A stretch of DNA of 64,000 nt from Stenotrophomonas maltophilia (lineage in GTDB: Bacteria > Pseudomonadota > Gammaproteobacteria > Xanthomonadales > Xanthomonadaceae). Positions 54,961 through 64,000 of this stretch are shown here, one piece after another. Numbering within the stretch: position 1 is the stretch's first letter; each line of letters begins with the position of its first letter. The notes below the pieces were generated by a model, which worked only from the letters and a program-made list of their open reading frames with translations, made no database searches and was not told the DNA's origin. The DNA is taken from assembly GCF_002799155.1 (NCBI RefSeq), contig NZ_NERD01000002.1, positions 3,162,001 to 3,226,000 of the forward strand, in the 5' to 3' direction. The position numbers and the translations under genes are program-made.

Positions 54961-57822
54961 TCAGAACCGCAGGTCCGCGCGCAGGTACCAGTAGCGGCCA
55001 CGCGGGATGTCGTAGGTCGAAGCGTCGTAGCCGTTCAACGAGCACGACAGGCAGATCGGCGGATCCTTGTCGAACACGTTGTTCAGGCCCGCGGTCAGCT
55101 GCAGCCCCTTCATCCAGTCGATCTTGTAGCCCACCTGCATGTCGTGGAAGGTGGTGGCCGAGAGCGTGTTGGTGCCGGCGGCCTGGTTGCTGCACACCGG
55201 GAACGCCACGGCATCGCCGCAGTCCTCGGTCAGTTCAGAGATGTGCCGCACCGTCCAGTTCGCACTCCAGCGGTCCAGCGTCCAGCCGATGCTGGCATTG
55301 CTGGTCCATTCCGGAATCGAACTGTCAGCCACTTCCACGCCCGGCTTCTGCGGCTGCTTCTGCCCGGCCGCGCCGGTGGCTTCGTAACGGCCGACGAAGG
55401 TGTTCTTCCAGGCCAGCTTGAACTGGCCGATGGAGCTCTGCGGCAGCGTCCAGAACAGGTCCACGTCCCAGCCGTCGGTCTTGATCGAGCCGAGGTTGGT
55501 CAGGCGGTTGTTGAAGCTGCTGACCGCACCGGTGCTGGCGCGGGTGATGCCATCGCAGTACACCGGATCGAGCGTGTCCACGCACAGGTCCAGCTGGGTC
55601 TGCGCGTTGATCGCCTGGATCGCGCCATCGATGGCATGGCGGTAGAAGGTCACTTCCACGTCGAAGCGCTCCGACCACGATGCGTTGTTGCCGAACCACG
55701 GGCTCCACACGAAGCCGGTGCTGAAGCTGCGCGAGCGCTCCGGTTCCAGCTCGCGGTTGCCGCCGGTGGTCACCGAGATCTGCGAATTGGCCTGCTGGAA
55801 GCCGGCCGGCACGCCCAGCGCGGCACAGTTGGCGGCGCTGCCACGCGGCGGCGTACCGCCCAGGCCCACCGAGCACGGGTCGAACAGCTGCAGGTCGGCG
55901 CGCGCAGCCGAGCCGTACAGTTCACCGATCGACGGCGCACGGAAGCCCTCTGCATAGGTGGTGCGCAGCACGAAGTCGTCGGTCACCTGCCAGCGCAGGC
56001 CGTACTTGGGAGTGAACTCGCCACCGAAGGTGGAGTAGTCCGAGTAGCGCCCAGCCAGGCTCAGGTCCAGCTTCTTGCCCAGCGCCGAGTCGGCAAAGAT
56101 CGGAACGCTCAGCTCCAAGTACGCTTCGTTGACGTCATACGAACCGGACGTCGGCTGCGACGGCACACCGTTGTAGTGGCCGATCACCGTCAGCGGATCA
56201 GGCTGGTACCAGCCCTTGTACTTGCGGTACTCATAGCCGCTGGCGAACGACACCGGGCCGGCCGGCAGGGTGAACAGGTCGCTGGACAGGTTGGCAGTGA
56301 ACAGGCTCAGCTCGTTCTGGCTGCGGTCGCGCACCACCGGCTGGATCCACTTCAGCATGTCCGGGGTGATCGAGCCGACACCGCCGAAGATGTTCAGCGG
56401 CACGCAGCCCGGCGTTGCCGCACACACCGCCGGATCACCCAGCGCCATGTTGACGTTGTAGATGTTGTAGCTGCCGTAGTTGGTCTGTTCGGCCTTGTTC
56501 TTGCTGTACATGCCGTTGACGTCCCAGTACCAGCTGCGGTCGGCGGCCTGGAAGTTGCCGACCAGGCCGGTGGCCACGTAGGTCGTGTTGACCTCCTGCT
56601 TGAACACGCGCGCGCCGCCCTCCACCGGTCGGCGGCCGATCAGGCTCATGTTGCCCGAGGACACCAGATCGAACCCGAACGGGTTGTACGGGTTCAGGCG
56701 CGAGACCACGATGTTGTCGGCCAGCGGGTTGCCGGTGGCACCGTCCGGGCCGAAGAACAGCGGCTCGGGGCCGGCCTGGTTGGTCGACTCGCGGCGGTTG
56801 CCCAGCGCCTTGATGTACCACTGCACGTTGTCGGTGATGTCGAAGCGGAACTGGCCGAACAGACCCTTACGCTCGGACGGGGTCAGCACCATGTTGTATT
56901 CGGCGAAGTTGAAGCGGTCGGCGCTGGTGAAGCAGTGGTAATCGTCGGTGCGGTTGCAGCCGGCGCTGCCGTCGTAGCGCGGGCTGTTCACGCCGGTGTT
57001 GGGCACGATGTCCTGTTCCGCACCGGTGTTGGGGTCGACGAAGGCGAAGCGGCCCTGCGGAATGCCGCCGCTGCCGAAGGCCAGGCCGGTGCCCGGGATC
57101 GGGAAGCGCGACTGCTCGCGGTCGCGGGCGAACACCGGGTCCTGCTTGGTCCAGCTGGCACCGAGGAACAGGCTGTAGCGATCGCCACTCTTGCCCCACG
57201 CCAGGTCCACGCCCTTCTGCGTGCCGTCGCCCTTGCTGTACTCGCCGTAGTTCAGGGTCACCTGGCCGCCATCGAAGTCGCGGCGGGTGATGATGTTGAC
57301 CACGCCGGCGATGGCGTCGGAGCCATACAGCGACGATGCGCCATCCTCCAGCACCTCGATGCGTTCGACGATGGCCAGCGGAATGGTGTTGAGGTCGGTG
57401 GCCGCACCCACGCCCGATGCCGACGACTCGTTGACCCAGCGGATGCCATCGACCAGTACCAGCACGCGCTTGGCACCGAGGTGGCGCAGGTCGACCTGCG
57501 CCGAACCGGCACCCACGCCGCTGCCATCCGGCGGGAAGCCGAAGTTGCCGGACGAATTGAACTTGGCATTGAGCGCCGAACCGGAGCCGGTGAGCTGCTG
57601 CAGCACCTCGCTGATCGAGTTCAGGCCGGTGCGTTCGATGTCACCGCGGGTCAGCGTCTGGATCGGGACCTGGCCCTCGACTTCAGCGCGCTTGATGCGG
57701 GTACCGGTGACTTCCACCGCGTCGAGGTTGGTGGTGGATTGTGCAGCGGCACCCAAGGGTGCCAGGGCCATCACGCACAGCGTGACGGCAACCGCCAACG
57801 GGCGGTGGTGCAGGTGATTCAT
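54961..57822 (-). CDS. Large TonB-dependent receptor
   Basis: A 953-residue receptor. The signal peptide ends GAAAQ, followed by a TonB-box-like [13 protein letters not shown]. The plug domain has [34 protein letters not shown] and [20 protein letters not shown]. The barrel of ~750 residues ends [10 protein letters not shown]. This long type is expanded in Xanthomonadaceae, where members import carbohydrates or peptides as well as iron. Four cysteines near the C-terminus (for example CLSCSLNG) are unusual for a barrel. GGAGAG precedes the ATG. An ExbD gene lies upstream on the same strand. Confidence 0.92.
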   Translation of the reverse strand: MNHLHHRPLAVAVTLCVMALAPLGAAAQSTTNLDAVEVTGTRIKRAEVEGQVPIQTLTRGDIERTGLNSISEVLQQLTGSGSALNAKFNSSGNFGFPPDGSGVGAGSAQVDLRHLGAKRVLVLVDGIRWVNESSASGVGAATDLNTIPLAIVERIEVLEDGASSLYGSDAIAGVVNIITRRDFDGGQVTLNYGEYSKGDGTQKGVDLAWGKSGDRYSLFLGASWTKQDPVFARDREQSRFPIPGTGLAFGSGGIPQGRFAFVDPNTGAEQDIVPNTGVNSPRYDGSAGCNRTDDYHCFTSADRFNFAEYNMVLTPSERKGLFGQFRFDITDNVQWYIKALGNRRESTNQAGPEPLFFGPDGATGNPLADNIVVSRLNPYNPFGFDLVSSGNMSLIGRRPVEGGARVFKQEVNTTYVATGLVGNFQAADRSWYWDVNGMYSKNKAEQTNYGSYNIYNVNMALGDPAVCAATPGCVPLNIFGGVGSITPDMLKWIQPVVRDRSQNELSLFTANLSSDLFTLPAGPVSFASGYEYRKYKGWYQPDPLTVIGHYNGVPSQPTSGSYDVNEAYLELSVPIFADSALGKKLDLSLAGRYSDYSTFGGEFTPKYGLRWQVTDDFVLRTTYAEGFRAPSIGELYGSAARADLQLFDPCSVGLGGTPPRGSAANCAALGVPAGFQQANSQISVTTGGNRELEPERSRSFSTGFVWSPWFGNNASWSERFDVEVTFYRHAIDGAIQAINAQTQLDLCVDTLDPVYCDGITRASTGAVSSFNNRLTNLGSIKTDGWDVDLFWTLPQSSIGQFKLAWKNTFVGRYEATGAAGQKQPQKPGVEVADSSIPEWTSNASIGWTLDRWSANWTVRHISELTEDCGDAVAFPVCSNQAAGTNTLSATTFHDMQVGYKIDWMKGLQLTAGLNNVFDKDPPICLSCSLNGYDASTYDIPRGRYWYLRADLRF

Positions 57823-58093
57823 TCGCTCTCTCTCCAAAGGAATGTCGGGACATGGACTGCCGCGCTCCCCCCTGCATGGCGGCAGCGTCTCCTTTGTAAA
57901 CAAGCGGTAAAAATCACGGCGTGATGATCGACACTATTTCACGTAGTTTTGACGCAATTGACGGCCATTTACGTCACATGAGGGCGTCTTAGAACCGGAC
58001 GATACTGTTCACCACTCTTTATCTTGATGCCGACTGCGACAGCCTGCGCCGAGATCCGCCACAGCCCATCAAGCGGTCTTGCCAGCGCCGCCG
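57823..58093. promoter_or_regulatory. Upstream region of the large TonB receptor gene
   Basis: A 271-base stretch without a confident gene. Its middle (about 57905-57980) is AT-rich and must hold the receptor promoter. The far end (58020-58093) reads, in one frame of the minus strand, like the shifted continuation of the decayed ExbD copy (LARPLDGLWRISAQAVAVGI). Confidence 0.4.
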
Positions 58094-58312
58094 CTAATTG
58101 CCTGGCGCGTCGATGCGCAGGTTGATCGGCGCGGGCGAGGACGCCGGCCAGGGTGGGCACGAGGTGCGCTGCTGGAACGCCAGCAGGCCGGTTGCCTGGG
58201 CCATCGGCAACGTGGTGATCACCAGCGCCAGCAGCACCAGCAACACCTCCACCAGCGGTGCCAGATTGGGGGTGGCCATCAGTGAGGTCGCGCGCTGTGT
58301 CCCGTATCGCAT
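58094..58312 (-). pseudogene. Truncated ExbD paralogue
   Basis: A 72-residue frame that aligns without gaps to the first 72 residues of the intact ExbD gene next to it. PLVEVLLVLLALVITT stands for PLVDVMLVLLIIFIVT, and INLRIDAPGN for IELRLDASNQ. The essential membrane Asp (position 22) is Glu here. The periplasmic domain is lost at a TAG. Shifting the frame just there continues as QLAAALARPLDGLWRISAQA to about 57969, so a frameshift probably broke an older full-length gene. It could still be made as a short membrane peptide. Confidence 0.6.
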
Positions 58313-58383
58313 GCCACGTTCCCTGACAGGAAGAGCGGCCCGCCGACAGCAGGCCGCCCGTTGCGGGATTCACCGCATGAAAC

Positions 58384-58791
58384 TCACCGCACGAAGGCGA
58401 TGCGCTCCATGCCGGTGGCCTCGGCGGCGGCCAGGATCCGCGCCATGCCTTCGTACTCGGCTGACGGATCGGTGGCGATGCGCAGCTCCGGCAGGTTGCC
58501 GGCATGCTCGCCGGCCTGCGCCTGCAGGCGCGCCTGCAGATCGTCGATGGCCATCGGCTGGCCATTCCAGCTCAGCTGGTTCGACGCATCCAGGCGCAGC
58601 TCGATCGGCGGCGGTGGTTCGGGGCGATCGATCGTGCGATCGGTGGCCTGTGGCAACTGCACGGCAATCGGCCGGGCCACGATCGGCGCGGTCACGATGA
58701 AGATGATCAACAGCACCAGCATCACATCCACCAGTGGCGTGACATTGATGTCCGCCAGCGGGCCGCTTCTTCCTGCGCTACTGAACGCCAT
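58384..58791 (-). CDS. exbD: ExbD/TolR-family biopolymer transport protein
   Basis: A 135-residue protein with one N-terminal helix carrying the essential Asp22 (PLVDVMLVLLIIFIVTAP). A Pro-rich linker (RPEPPPPIELRLDA) and a periplasmic domain ending TGMERIAFV follow. It would work with ExbB and TonB to drive TonB receptors, two of which lie just downstream. No ExbB or TonB gene is adjacent, so it must pair with proteins encoded elsewhere. ATG at 58789-58791 fits the family start. Divergent from the transglycosylase gene. Confidence 0.9.
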   Translation of the reverse strand: MAFSSAGRSGPLADINVTPLVDVMLVLLIIFIVTAPIVARPIAVQLPQATDRTIDRPEPPPPIELRLDASNQLSWNGQPMAIDDLQARLQAQAGEHAGNLPELRIATDPSAEYEGMARILAAAEATGMERIAFVR

Positions 58792-58954
58792 GTGCCGCTC
58801 CCTGCAGCCGGGCCGTTCGCCCAGGACCGACGTTACGACGCCTGCCATCACCTGTGGCAGGGGCCTGCGCGGGATCATTCAGCTGTCGTTGTCGACGCCC
58901 GGCGTGCACGCAATGCGAAACTGAATTCAGCCATTGCCCGCTATGCTGCCCGCC

Positions 58955-60928
58955 ATGACCCGACGCTCTTCGACCGCCCTGTCCCTGCTGCCCTTGGCCA
59001 CCACGCTGCTGATCGGCTGCGCCAATGCCCAGTCCCTCGACGCCCAGAACGCGCAGCTCAAGGCCGCGATCGCGGCCGCCGAACGCGGCCAGTTCGATCC
59101 CGGCCAGGCCGCTGCGCTCAGCCGCCATCCGGCTTACGGCTGGCTGGAGTACGCCAACCTGCGCCGCAACATCGACACCGTCGATACCGCGCAGGCCCAG
59201 GCCTTCCTCAAGCGTTACGACGGCCAGGCTGTGGCCACCACCTTCCGCAGCGTGTGGCTGCCCTCGGTCGCACGCCGCCAGGACTGGCCGACCCTGCTGG
59301 CCAACTGGGTGCCCACCGACAATGCCGGCCTGCGCTGTGCGCAGCTGACCGCGCGCCAGGTGACCGGCAAGGTCGATCCACAATGGATCAGTGAAGCGCA
59401 GGATCTGTGGCGCAAGAACGGCAAGTCGCTGCCGGATGGCTGTGACGCTGTTTTCGCCGTGCTGCAGGCCCAGGGTGGTCTGAGCGACGCCCTGCGCTGG
59501 GAACGCATCGATGCCGCCGCCGACGCGCAACAGCCGGCCGTGATGCGCAGCGCCGCACGCGGCCTGCCCGCCACCGACCTGGCACTGGCCAACAATTACG
59601 CTGCCTTTGTCGACAAGCCCAATGCCAGCGCGTTGAACTGGCCGCGCAACGAGCGCAGCCGGCGCATCGCCACCGATGGCCTGGCCAAGCTGGCCAAGGC
59701 CGACCCCGGCGCCACCGAACAGCAGCTGCCGCAGTACGCCCAGGCCCTCGGCCTGAGTGCCGAGCAGCAGGGCCAGGTGCTGTACCAGATCGCGCTGTGG
59801 ACGGTGGCCTCCTACCTGCCCGATTCGGCGCGCCGCCTCAACGCGGTGCCAGAATCGGCGTATGACGAACGCCTGCACGAGTGGCGCGTGCGCGAGGCAA
59901 TGTCGCGCGGCGATTGGCCGGCGGCGCTGACCGCAATCCGCAAGATGGGCAGCAAGCAGCGCAGCGATCCGCGCTGGCGCTACTTCGAAGGCCGCATGCT
60001 GGAGAAGACCGGCCAGGCCCAACAGGCGCAGCCGCTGTTCCGCGAGGCGGCGCGCGCACCGACCTTCCACGGCTTCCTCGCCGCCGACAAGCTGCAGCAG
60101 GGCTACACGCTGTGCCCGTGGAAGCCGAACGACAGCGCGCAGGCGCAGGCGGTGATCGCGCGTGACCCGGCCATCCAGCGCGCGATGGCGCTTTACCAGA
60201 TCGATCGCGCCGGCTGGGCCGTGGCCGAATGGAACAGCGCGCTGTCGCGTTTCGATGACACCCAGCGCCGCCTCGCCGTGCGCGTGGCGCAGGACAACGG
60301 CTGGTTCGACCGCGCCGTGTTCGCGCTCGGCAAGCAGCCGCAGGAGCAGCGTCTCTACGACCTGCGCTTCCCGCTGCACCACGACGCCACCATCCGCCGC
60401 GAGTCGGCACGCAACGCGATCGATCCGGCCTGGGTGGCGGCGGAGATCCGCGCTGAGAGCACGTTCACCCCGCGCGCGCGCTCGCCTGCCAATGCCATGG
60501 GCCTGATGCAGGTGCTGCCGGCCACCGGTGCCGGCGTGGCCAAGTCGATCGGCCTGACCGGCTACGGCGGTGCCGACAGCCTGTACGACCCGGACACCAA
60601 CATCGCCATCGGCACCGCCTACCTGCGCCAGCTGATGAACAAGTACGACGGCCTGCCGTACGTGACCATCGCTGCCTACAACGCCGGTCCCACGCCCACC
60701 GCGCGCTGGCAGAGCCAGCGCCCGGGCTTTGATCCGGACCTGTGGATCGAGACCATCAGCTACAAGGAAACCCGCGAGTACGTGGCGCGCGTGCTCGCGT
60801 TCAGCGTGATCTACGACTGGCGCCTCAACGGCGATGCGCTGCCGCTGAGCGACCGCCTGATGGGTCGCCTGGTGGACAAGCGCAAGAGCTTCAGCTGCGC
60901 GGCCAACGCCGACCAGGGCGGCGATTGA
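58955..60928 (+). CDS. Soluble-type lytic murein transglycosylase (Slt family)
   Basis: A 657-residue enzyme: a long alpha-superhelical U-domain (about 30-460) followed by a C-terminal transglycosylase domain. Catalytic Glu501 lies in AAEIRAESTF, then GLMQVLPATG and the AAYNAGPTPT segment that shapes the active site. The N-terminal signal ends LLIGC, which fits a lipobox, so it may be anchored in a membrane, unlike E. coli Slt70. ATG at 58955 is taken; another lies 12 bases upstream. Confidence 0.92.
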   Translation: MTRRSSTALSLLPLATTLLIGCANAQSLDAQNAQLKAAIAAAERGQFDPGQAAALSRHPAYGWLEYANLRRNIDTVDTAQAQAFLKRYDGQAVATTFRSVWLPSVARRQDWPTLLANWVPTDNAGLRCAQLTARQVTGKVDPQWISEAQDLWRKNGKSLPDGCDAVFAVLQAQGGLSDALRWERIDAAADAQQPAVMRSAARGLPATDLALANNYAAFVDKPNASALNWPRNERSRRIATDGLAKLAKADPGATEQQLPQYAQALGLSAEQQGQVLYQIALWTVASYLPDSARRLNAVPESAYDERLHEWRVREAMSRGDWPAALTAIRKMGSKQRSDPRWRYFEGRMLEKTGQAQQAQPLFREAARAPTFHGFLAADKLQQGYTLCPWKPNDSAQAQAVIARDPAIQRAMALYQIDRAGWAVAEWNSALSRFDDTQRRLAVRVAQDNGWFDRAVFALGKQPQEQRLYDLRFPLHHDATIRRESARNAIDPAWVAAEIRAESTFTPRARSPANAMGLMQVLPATGAGVAKSIGLTGYGGADSLYDPDTNIAIGTAYLRQLMNKYDGLPYVTIAAYNAGPTPTARWQSQRPGFDPDLWIETISYKETREYVARVLAFSVIYDWRLNGDALPLSDRLMGRLVDKRKSFSCAANADQGGD

Positions 60929-60938
60929 TCGCAGCACG

Positions 60939-60965
60939 GTCGTGCCGGCCGCTGGCCGGCACGAC
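60939..60965. repeat. REP-like palindrome
   Basis: Perfect 12-bp arms GTCGTGCCGGCC / GGCCGGCACGAC around GCT, between the transglycosylase and a small membrane-protein gene. Confidence 0.75.
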
Positions 60966-60994
60966 CCGATATCCTTTCCCTGGGGAGGGAAACA

Positions 60995-61231
60995 ATGAGC
61001 CTGCTGGCCTGGATCGGAATATTCGCCGCTTGGAGCCTGTTCACCACCTGGGTGCTGCGCTGGGGTGGCGCGGCCTGGATGGAAGGCTGGAAGTCGCTGG
61101 CCTTCGTCGACAGCTGGGGCAGCCTGTGGGACGAAGCGCAGATCAAGCTCTACTTCCTCTGCCTGTGGATCGTCTACGGGCTGTGGTTCGTGGCCGGCCT
61201 GTTCGTGCCGGAGTGGCGCGGCCTTCCATAG
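60995..61231 (+). CDS. Small two-helix membrane protein
   Basis: A 78-residue protein with two hydrophobic helices (LLAWIGIFAAWSLFTTWVL and LYFLCLWIVYGLWFVAGLFV) and eleven tryptophans, an unusual share. GGGGAGGG precedes the ATG at good spacing, so it is likely expressed. No family recognised. It lies between a REP palindrome and cca. Confidence 0.72.
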   Translation: MSLLAWIGIFAAWSLFTTWVLRWGGAAWMEGWKSLAFVDSWGSLWDEAQIKLYFLCLWIVYGLWFVAGLFVPEWRGLP

Positions 61232-61272
61232 TGCCTCTGCATCGGTAGTGCCGGCCATGCGATCATCCCCCC

Positions 61273-62493
61273 ATGAAGATCTATCTTGTCGGCGGCGCCG
61301 TGCGCGACCGCCTGCTGCAGCGCCCTGCCGGCGACCGTGACTGGGTGGTGGTCGGCGCCACGCCCGCGCAGATGGAAGCGCAGGGCTACGCCGCCGTCGG
61401 CCGCGATTTCCCGGTGTTCCTGCACCCGAAGACCGGCGAGGAATACGCGCTGGCGCGCACCGAGCGCAAATCCGGCCGTGGCTATCGCGGCTTCGTGGTC
61501 GATGCCGATCCGGCGGTGACGCTGGAAGAAGACCTGCAGCGCCGCGACTTCACCATCAACGCAATTGCCTGTGACGAAGACACCGGCACGCTGGTCGATC
61601 CCTATGGCGGTGTGCGCGATATCGAGCAGCGCGTGTTGCGCCACGTCGGCCCTGCGTTCGTGGAAGATCCACTGCGCGTGCTGCGCGCGGCGCGCTTCAT
61701 GGCGCGCTTCGCGCCACTGGGCTTCACCGTCGCCGAGGAGACCATGGCGCTGATGCGCGAAGTCGCCGCCAGTGGCGAACTGGATGCGCTGGTGCCGGAA
61801 CGCGTCTGGCAGGAACTGCGCAAGGCGCTGGCCAGTGAACGGCCCTCCGCCTTCCTGCGCACGCTGCACGATGCGCAGGCACTGGGCCCGATCCTGCCCG
61901 AGCTGGAAGCGCTGTATGGCGTGCCGCAGCGTGCCGAATTCCACCCAGAAGTCGACACCGGGATCCACCAGGAGATGGTCAGCGACATGGCCGCGAGGCT
62001 GGCGCCGGGCGATGACCTGGTCGGCTTCGCTGCCCTCACCCACGATCTCGGCAAGGGCCTGACCCCGCCGGAGGAATGGCCGCGCCACATCATGCACGAG
62101 CAGCGCGGCATCAAGCCACTGAAGGCATTGTGCGCACGGTTGAAGATTCCCACCGAGCACCAACAGCTGGCAGAAGCGGTCTGCCGCGAACACTTGAACG
62201 TGCACCGCATCGACGAACTGCGCGATGCCACCGTGCTGGAACTGCTGGGCCGCTGTGATGCACTGCGCCGGCCAGAACGCGTGGCTCGTATCGCACTGTG
62301 CTGCGAGGCCGACAAACGCGGCCGGCTCGGCTTCGAGGACGCCGCTTACCCACAGGGCGAGACGCTCAAGCGGCTGCACCAGGCGGCACTGTCAGTGCAG
62401 GCGCGGGACTTGGATACCACGCATCTGAAGGGCCCAGCCATCGGTGAGGCACTGGCCAAGGCACGGGTGAAAGCCATCGCCGCCGCCCGCTGA
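61273..62493 (+). CDS. cca: Multifunctional CCA tRNA nucleotidyltransferase
   Basis: A 406-residue class II nucleotidyltransferase that adds or repairs the 3' CCA of tRNA. The N-terminal GGAVRD loop and catalytic Asp21/Asp23 in GDRDWVVVG match the E. coli enzyme. [14 protein letters not shown] and [12 protein letters not shown] are the nucleotide-selection helices. A C-terminal HD domain (LTHDLGKG) provides the phosphohydrolase seen in gamma-proteobacterial CCA enzymes. Length and start are standard. Confidence 0.96.
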   Translation: MKIYLVGGAVRDRLLQRPAGDRDWVVVGATPAQMEAQGYAAVGRDFPVFLHPKTGEEYALARTERKSGRGYRGFVVDADPAVTLEEDLQRRDFTINAIACDEDTGTLVDPYGGVRDIEQRVLRHVGPAFVEDPLRVLRAARFMARFAPLGFTVAEETMALMREVAASGELDALVPERVWQELRKALASERPSAFLRTLHDAQALGPILPELEALYGVPQRAEFHPEVDTGIHQEMVSDMAARLAPGDDLVGFAALTHDLGKGLTPPEEWPRHIMHEQRGIKPLKALCARLKIPTEHQQLAEAVCREHLNVHRIDELRDATVLELLGRCDALRRPERVARIALCCEADKRGRLGFEDAAYPQGETLKRLHQAALSVQARDLDTTHLKGPAIGEALAKARVKAIAAAR

Positions 62494-62501
62494 AGCACCG
62501 G

Positions 62502-62526
62502 GTAGTGCCGGTCGCTGGCCGGCAAC
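62502..62526. repeat. GTAG-headed REP-like palindrome
   Basis: GTAGTGCCGGTCGCTGGCCGGCAAC lies between convergent cca and SseB-like genes and joins the GTAG head with the GTGCCGG core of the other repeats. Confidence 0.65.
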
Positions 62527-62542
62527 CAGGCAATCCCTGGAC

Positions 62543-62977
62543 TCAGTGCGCCATGCCGCGGGTGATCGCTGCCGCACGCTGCTTCAGCTGGGCCACGGCA
62601 TCGGGAATCATCTCCATGCCCACGTCCAGGCCCGGGTTCAGCACCAGGCCGACGCCATCGCCGATACCGGCCAGCAGCGCGTGCACCGCGATCGGCATGG
62701 CATGCGCGAACTGCGGCAGCTGCTCGTGCCACAGGCCCGCGCGCTCGGGGGCGGTGAACACCGCGAACATCGGCTCGCCGCTCTCGCTGGTCAGCACCAG
62801 AGGCGAGATGCTCTCGTCCCAGGCGCCGTCTTCGCCAATGGCCTTGTCCAGCAGCACGAACGCCGTCGAGGTCAGCAGGCCGTCGAGGAACTGCGATGCG
62901 GTCAGCGTGCCGTCCTGGGCCTGCAGCAGGCGCACCTCGAGGTCGTTGAGGGGTTCGAACGGGGTGTCGTGGTCCAT
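62543..62977 (-). CDS. SseB-family protein
   Basis: A 144-residue acidic protein matching the SseB N-terminal domain: FVLLDKAIGEDG, then LVLTSESGEPMFAVFTAPER with the family's typical xPxFTxxER run, then VGLVLNPGLDVGMEMIPDAV. No signal peptide. The role of these proteins outside secretion-associated SseB is unclear. ATG at 62977 gives MDHDTPFEPL; the frame extends upstream without similarity. Confidence 0.8.
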   Translation of the reverse strand: MDHDTPFEPLNDLEVRLLQAQDGTLTASQFLDGLLTSTAFVLLDKAIGEDGAWDESISPLVLTSESGEPMFAVFTAPERAGLWHEQLPQFAHAMPIAVHALLAGIGDGVGLVLNPGLDVGMEMIPDAVAQLKQRAAAITRGMAH

Positions 62978-63064
62978 GGTCGGTTCCGGTACGTGATTGC
63001 AGGCTGCAACTTTAGCAGGCCGGGGGTGAGGCACGGCAGCGCATCGGCAGGGACTCGCGGGGCT

Positions 63065-63166
63065 TCAGTGGCCGATGTACCAAAGCGCCCAGCGCTCACC
63101 GGCCTGGGCCCGGCCATAGGGATTCGGGGCCGTGCGGAAGTCTTGATAGCCTTGGAAGGAAAGCAT
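63065..63166 (-). CDS. Very small Rmf/CrpP-like protein (tentative)
   Basis: A 33-codon frame reading MLSFQGYQDFRTAPNPYG, then AQAGERWALWYIGH. The pattern GYxD...NPY...A..W..G(W/H) recalls the small proteins of the ribosome modulation factor/CrpP type, which bind ribosomes or act in stress. There is no good ribosome-binding site and the C-terminus is a little shorter than those families. It may be real, or a decayed copy. Confidence 0.35.
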   Translation of the reverse strand: MLSFQGYQDFRTAPNPYGRAQAGERWALWYIGH

Positions 63167-63674
63167 GGCGGGCAGGATACGGCCGGCCGCAGATGCGACG
63201 AACCCTGCTACCCCACCTGAACCGTTCGACGGTGGAATTGTTAAGACCTGCTTCGACAGTCTGACGAAATGGTCAATGTGTCCAATTCGCTTGTGACCGT
63301 GTGCCGGCGCCGCTCCACTCAATCCTGGAAGGACGTTGAGACTGGCATGACCAGGAGCTTTGAGCACGGTTGGAGCGGGTCGTATAGTCGGATGACGTAG
63401 AGCAATGGAACGCCGATGAACGCTACCTCGCAAGGCCTCGCGCCACAGGCATGCATGGATGGAGGCCAAGGAAGCTGGCAGCACGAGCGGCGCAACCTGT
63501 CGCATGTGCCCCGTAACGCGGTACATCGCGCCGTCTTCCTCGGCCATCCCTCCTGTCCAGCCGATCAAGGATCAGGGCAATCCTGCCGGTATCCTCACGC
63601 GCAGAGAACCGTGCCCCGCAGTAACCCTGAAGAGGCGCCCCCCGTAGTACCTCAATAAGCGACACGGACCGCTC
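63167..63674. other. Low-coding stretch
   Basis: About 500 bases with no convincing gene. Open frames on both strands (for example 63417-63658 rightward, and the upstream part of a leftward frame to 63568) have no recognisable domain, weak starts, and codon use unlike the neighbours. The stretch may hold decayed sequence beside the accessory lipoprotein gene that follows. Confidence 0.45.
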
Positions 63675-64000
63675 ATGCTGAAACCCTCCCCCCCCCTCAC
63701 TCACGTTGTGTTGATCGCCTTGATCACACTGGCCGTTTCTGGATGCAACAAGGAACGCTCATACCCGGTCTATCGCGAGAATCCGGCACCCAAGGATGCG
63801 CTACCGATTGTGATTCGGGTCCACGATGCACCTGTGGAGCTCGCTCTCCCGAAGGTTTTCGTCTCCTACGAGATAGATCCGCTCTGCCTCCCGCCGATCA
63901 ACAACTACGAGGGTGTGCAGTACGCCCCCCAACGGCAGTCAGTAGAGTTCCCAGTACAACGTGTCAGTGCAACCGAGTTCAGCAGCACCGTGTTCGAGGA
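63675..64000 (+). CDS. Lipoprotein, 5' part (possible immunity protein)
   Basis: Cut by the window edge after 108 codons. The signal (VVLIALITLAVSGC) has lipobox VSGC, so the mature protein is lipid-anchored at Cys24, facing the periplasm. The following SYPVYRENPAPKD, then LPIVIRVHDAP and KVFVSYEIDPLCLPPIN is predicted beta-rich. It recalls, from memory only, the lipoprotein immunity proteins (X-Tfi) that pair with type IV secretion effectors in Xanthomonas and Stenotrophomonas. No effector is visible in the window. AT content is higher than in neighbouring genes. Confidence 0.65.
   Translation, partial: MLKPSPPLTHVVLIALITLAVSGCNKERSYPVYRENPAPKDALPIVIRVHDAPVELALPKVFVSYEIDPLCLPPINNYEGVQYAPQRQSVEFPVQRVSATEFSSTVFE

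Noticed and set aside
55144..57924. A 926-codon frame on the plus strand
   Set aside because: It is antisense to the large TonB receptor, whose plug and barrel features are clear; the frame has shadow composition and no motif.
58778..61258. An 826-codon frame on the minus strand
   Set aside because: It is antisense to the lytic transglycosylase and the small membrane-protein gene; no recognisable domain.
63417..63658. An 80-codon frame on the plus strand before the last lipoprotein
   Set aside because: No domain, no ribosome-binding site, unusual residue mix (many His, Arg, Pro), and competing frames on the other strand.

Overview
The window is high-GC, gene-dense proteobacterial chromosome. 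It most likely comes from Stenotrophomonas (Xanthomonadaceae). The support is a TctDE/citH-type citrate locus, three large TonB-dependent receptors, a c4 cytochrome beside tandem DsbA-like proteins, and above all many GTAG-headed short palindromes (the SMAG type known from S. maltophilia) at gene ends. I see no rRNA, tRNA, CRISPR array, prophage, transposase or plasmid function.

Layout. 1-2.2 kb: the end of a hybrid sensor kinase and a convergent LuxR-type regulator, separated by 0.5 kb of nested palindromes. 2.2-8.9 kb: a citrate-uptake locus, with tctD-tctE-binding protein leftward and porin-citH-reductase rightward. 9.1-10.2 kb: two overlapping genes for disulfide-rich exported proteins, the first with an HExxH zinc-protease motif. 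10.4-12.7 kb: a TonB receptor. 13-21.4 kb: housekeeping genes (QEGLA-motif protein, rsgA, aminotransferase, GDSL hydrolase, methyltransferase, deacetylase, a glutaredoxin/rhodanese fusion, DUF924, AMP nucleosidase). 21.6-26.4 kb: an amidohydrolase pair whose second member has lost its metal ligands, a DsbA-fold isomerase, DegV and a small protein. 26.4-31.6 kb: a tripartite MFS efflux operon and a LysR regulator. 31.7-34.1 kb: a universal stress protein, an unknown protein and a diguanylate cyclase.

34.2-45.4 kb: an electrophile-detoxification neighbourhood. It has frmRAB for glutathione-dependent formaldehyde oxidation with a visible FrmR operator, two LysR/oxidoreductase divergent pairs (old yellow enzyme, zinc alcohol dehydrogenase), a VOC protein, NnrS, and glutamate-cysteine ligase, which supplies the glutathione that frmAB uses. 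Two immunity-type genes (Imm70-like, SUKH) sit inside it without toxins. 45.6-52.5 kb: a VIT1-like protein, engB, cytochrome c4, two DsbA-like lipoproteins, an EEP nuclease, rhtA with a divergent Lrp regulator, and an M23 peptidase. 52.7-58.8 kb: a siderophore-type TonB receptor converging on a large TonB receptor, behind which lie an intact ExbD and a decayed ExbD paralogue. 59-64 kb: a lytic transglycosylase, a small membrane protein, cca, an SseB-like protein, a poorly coding 0.7 kb stretch, and a lipoprotein cut by the window edge.

The most unusual items are the lone binding protein translationally coupled to TctE, the exported HExxH pair, the amidohydrolase pseudoenzyme, the cysteine-less IscA-like domain between a CGFS glutaredoxin and a rhodanese, the Asp-to-Glu truncated ExbD, and palindromes that supply the stop codons of genes. 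All family assignments come from reading motifs by eye; none was checked against a database.
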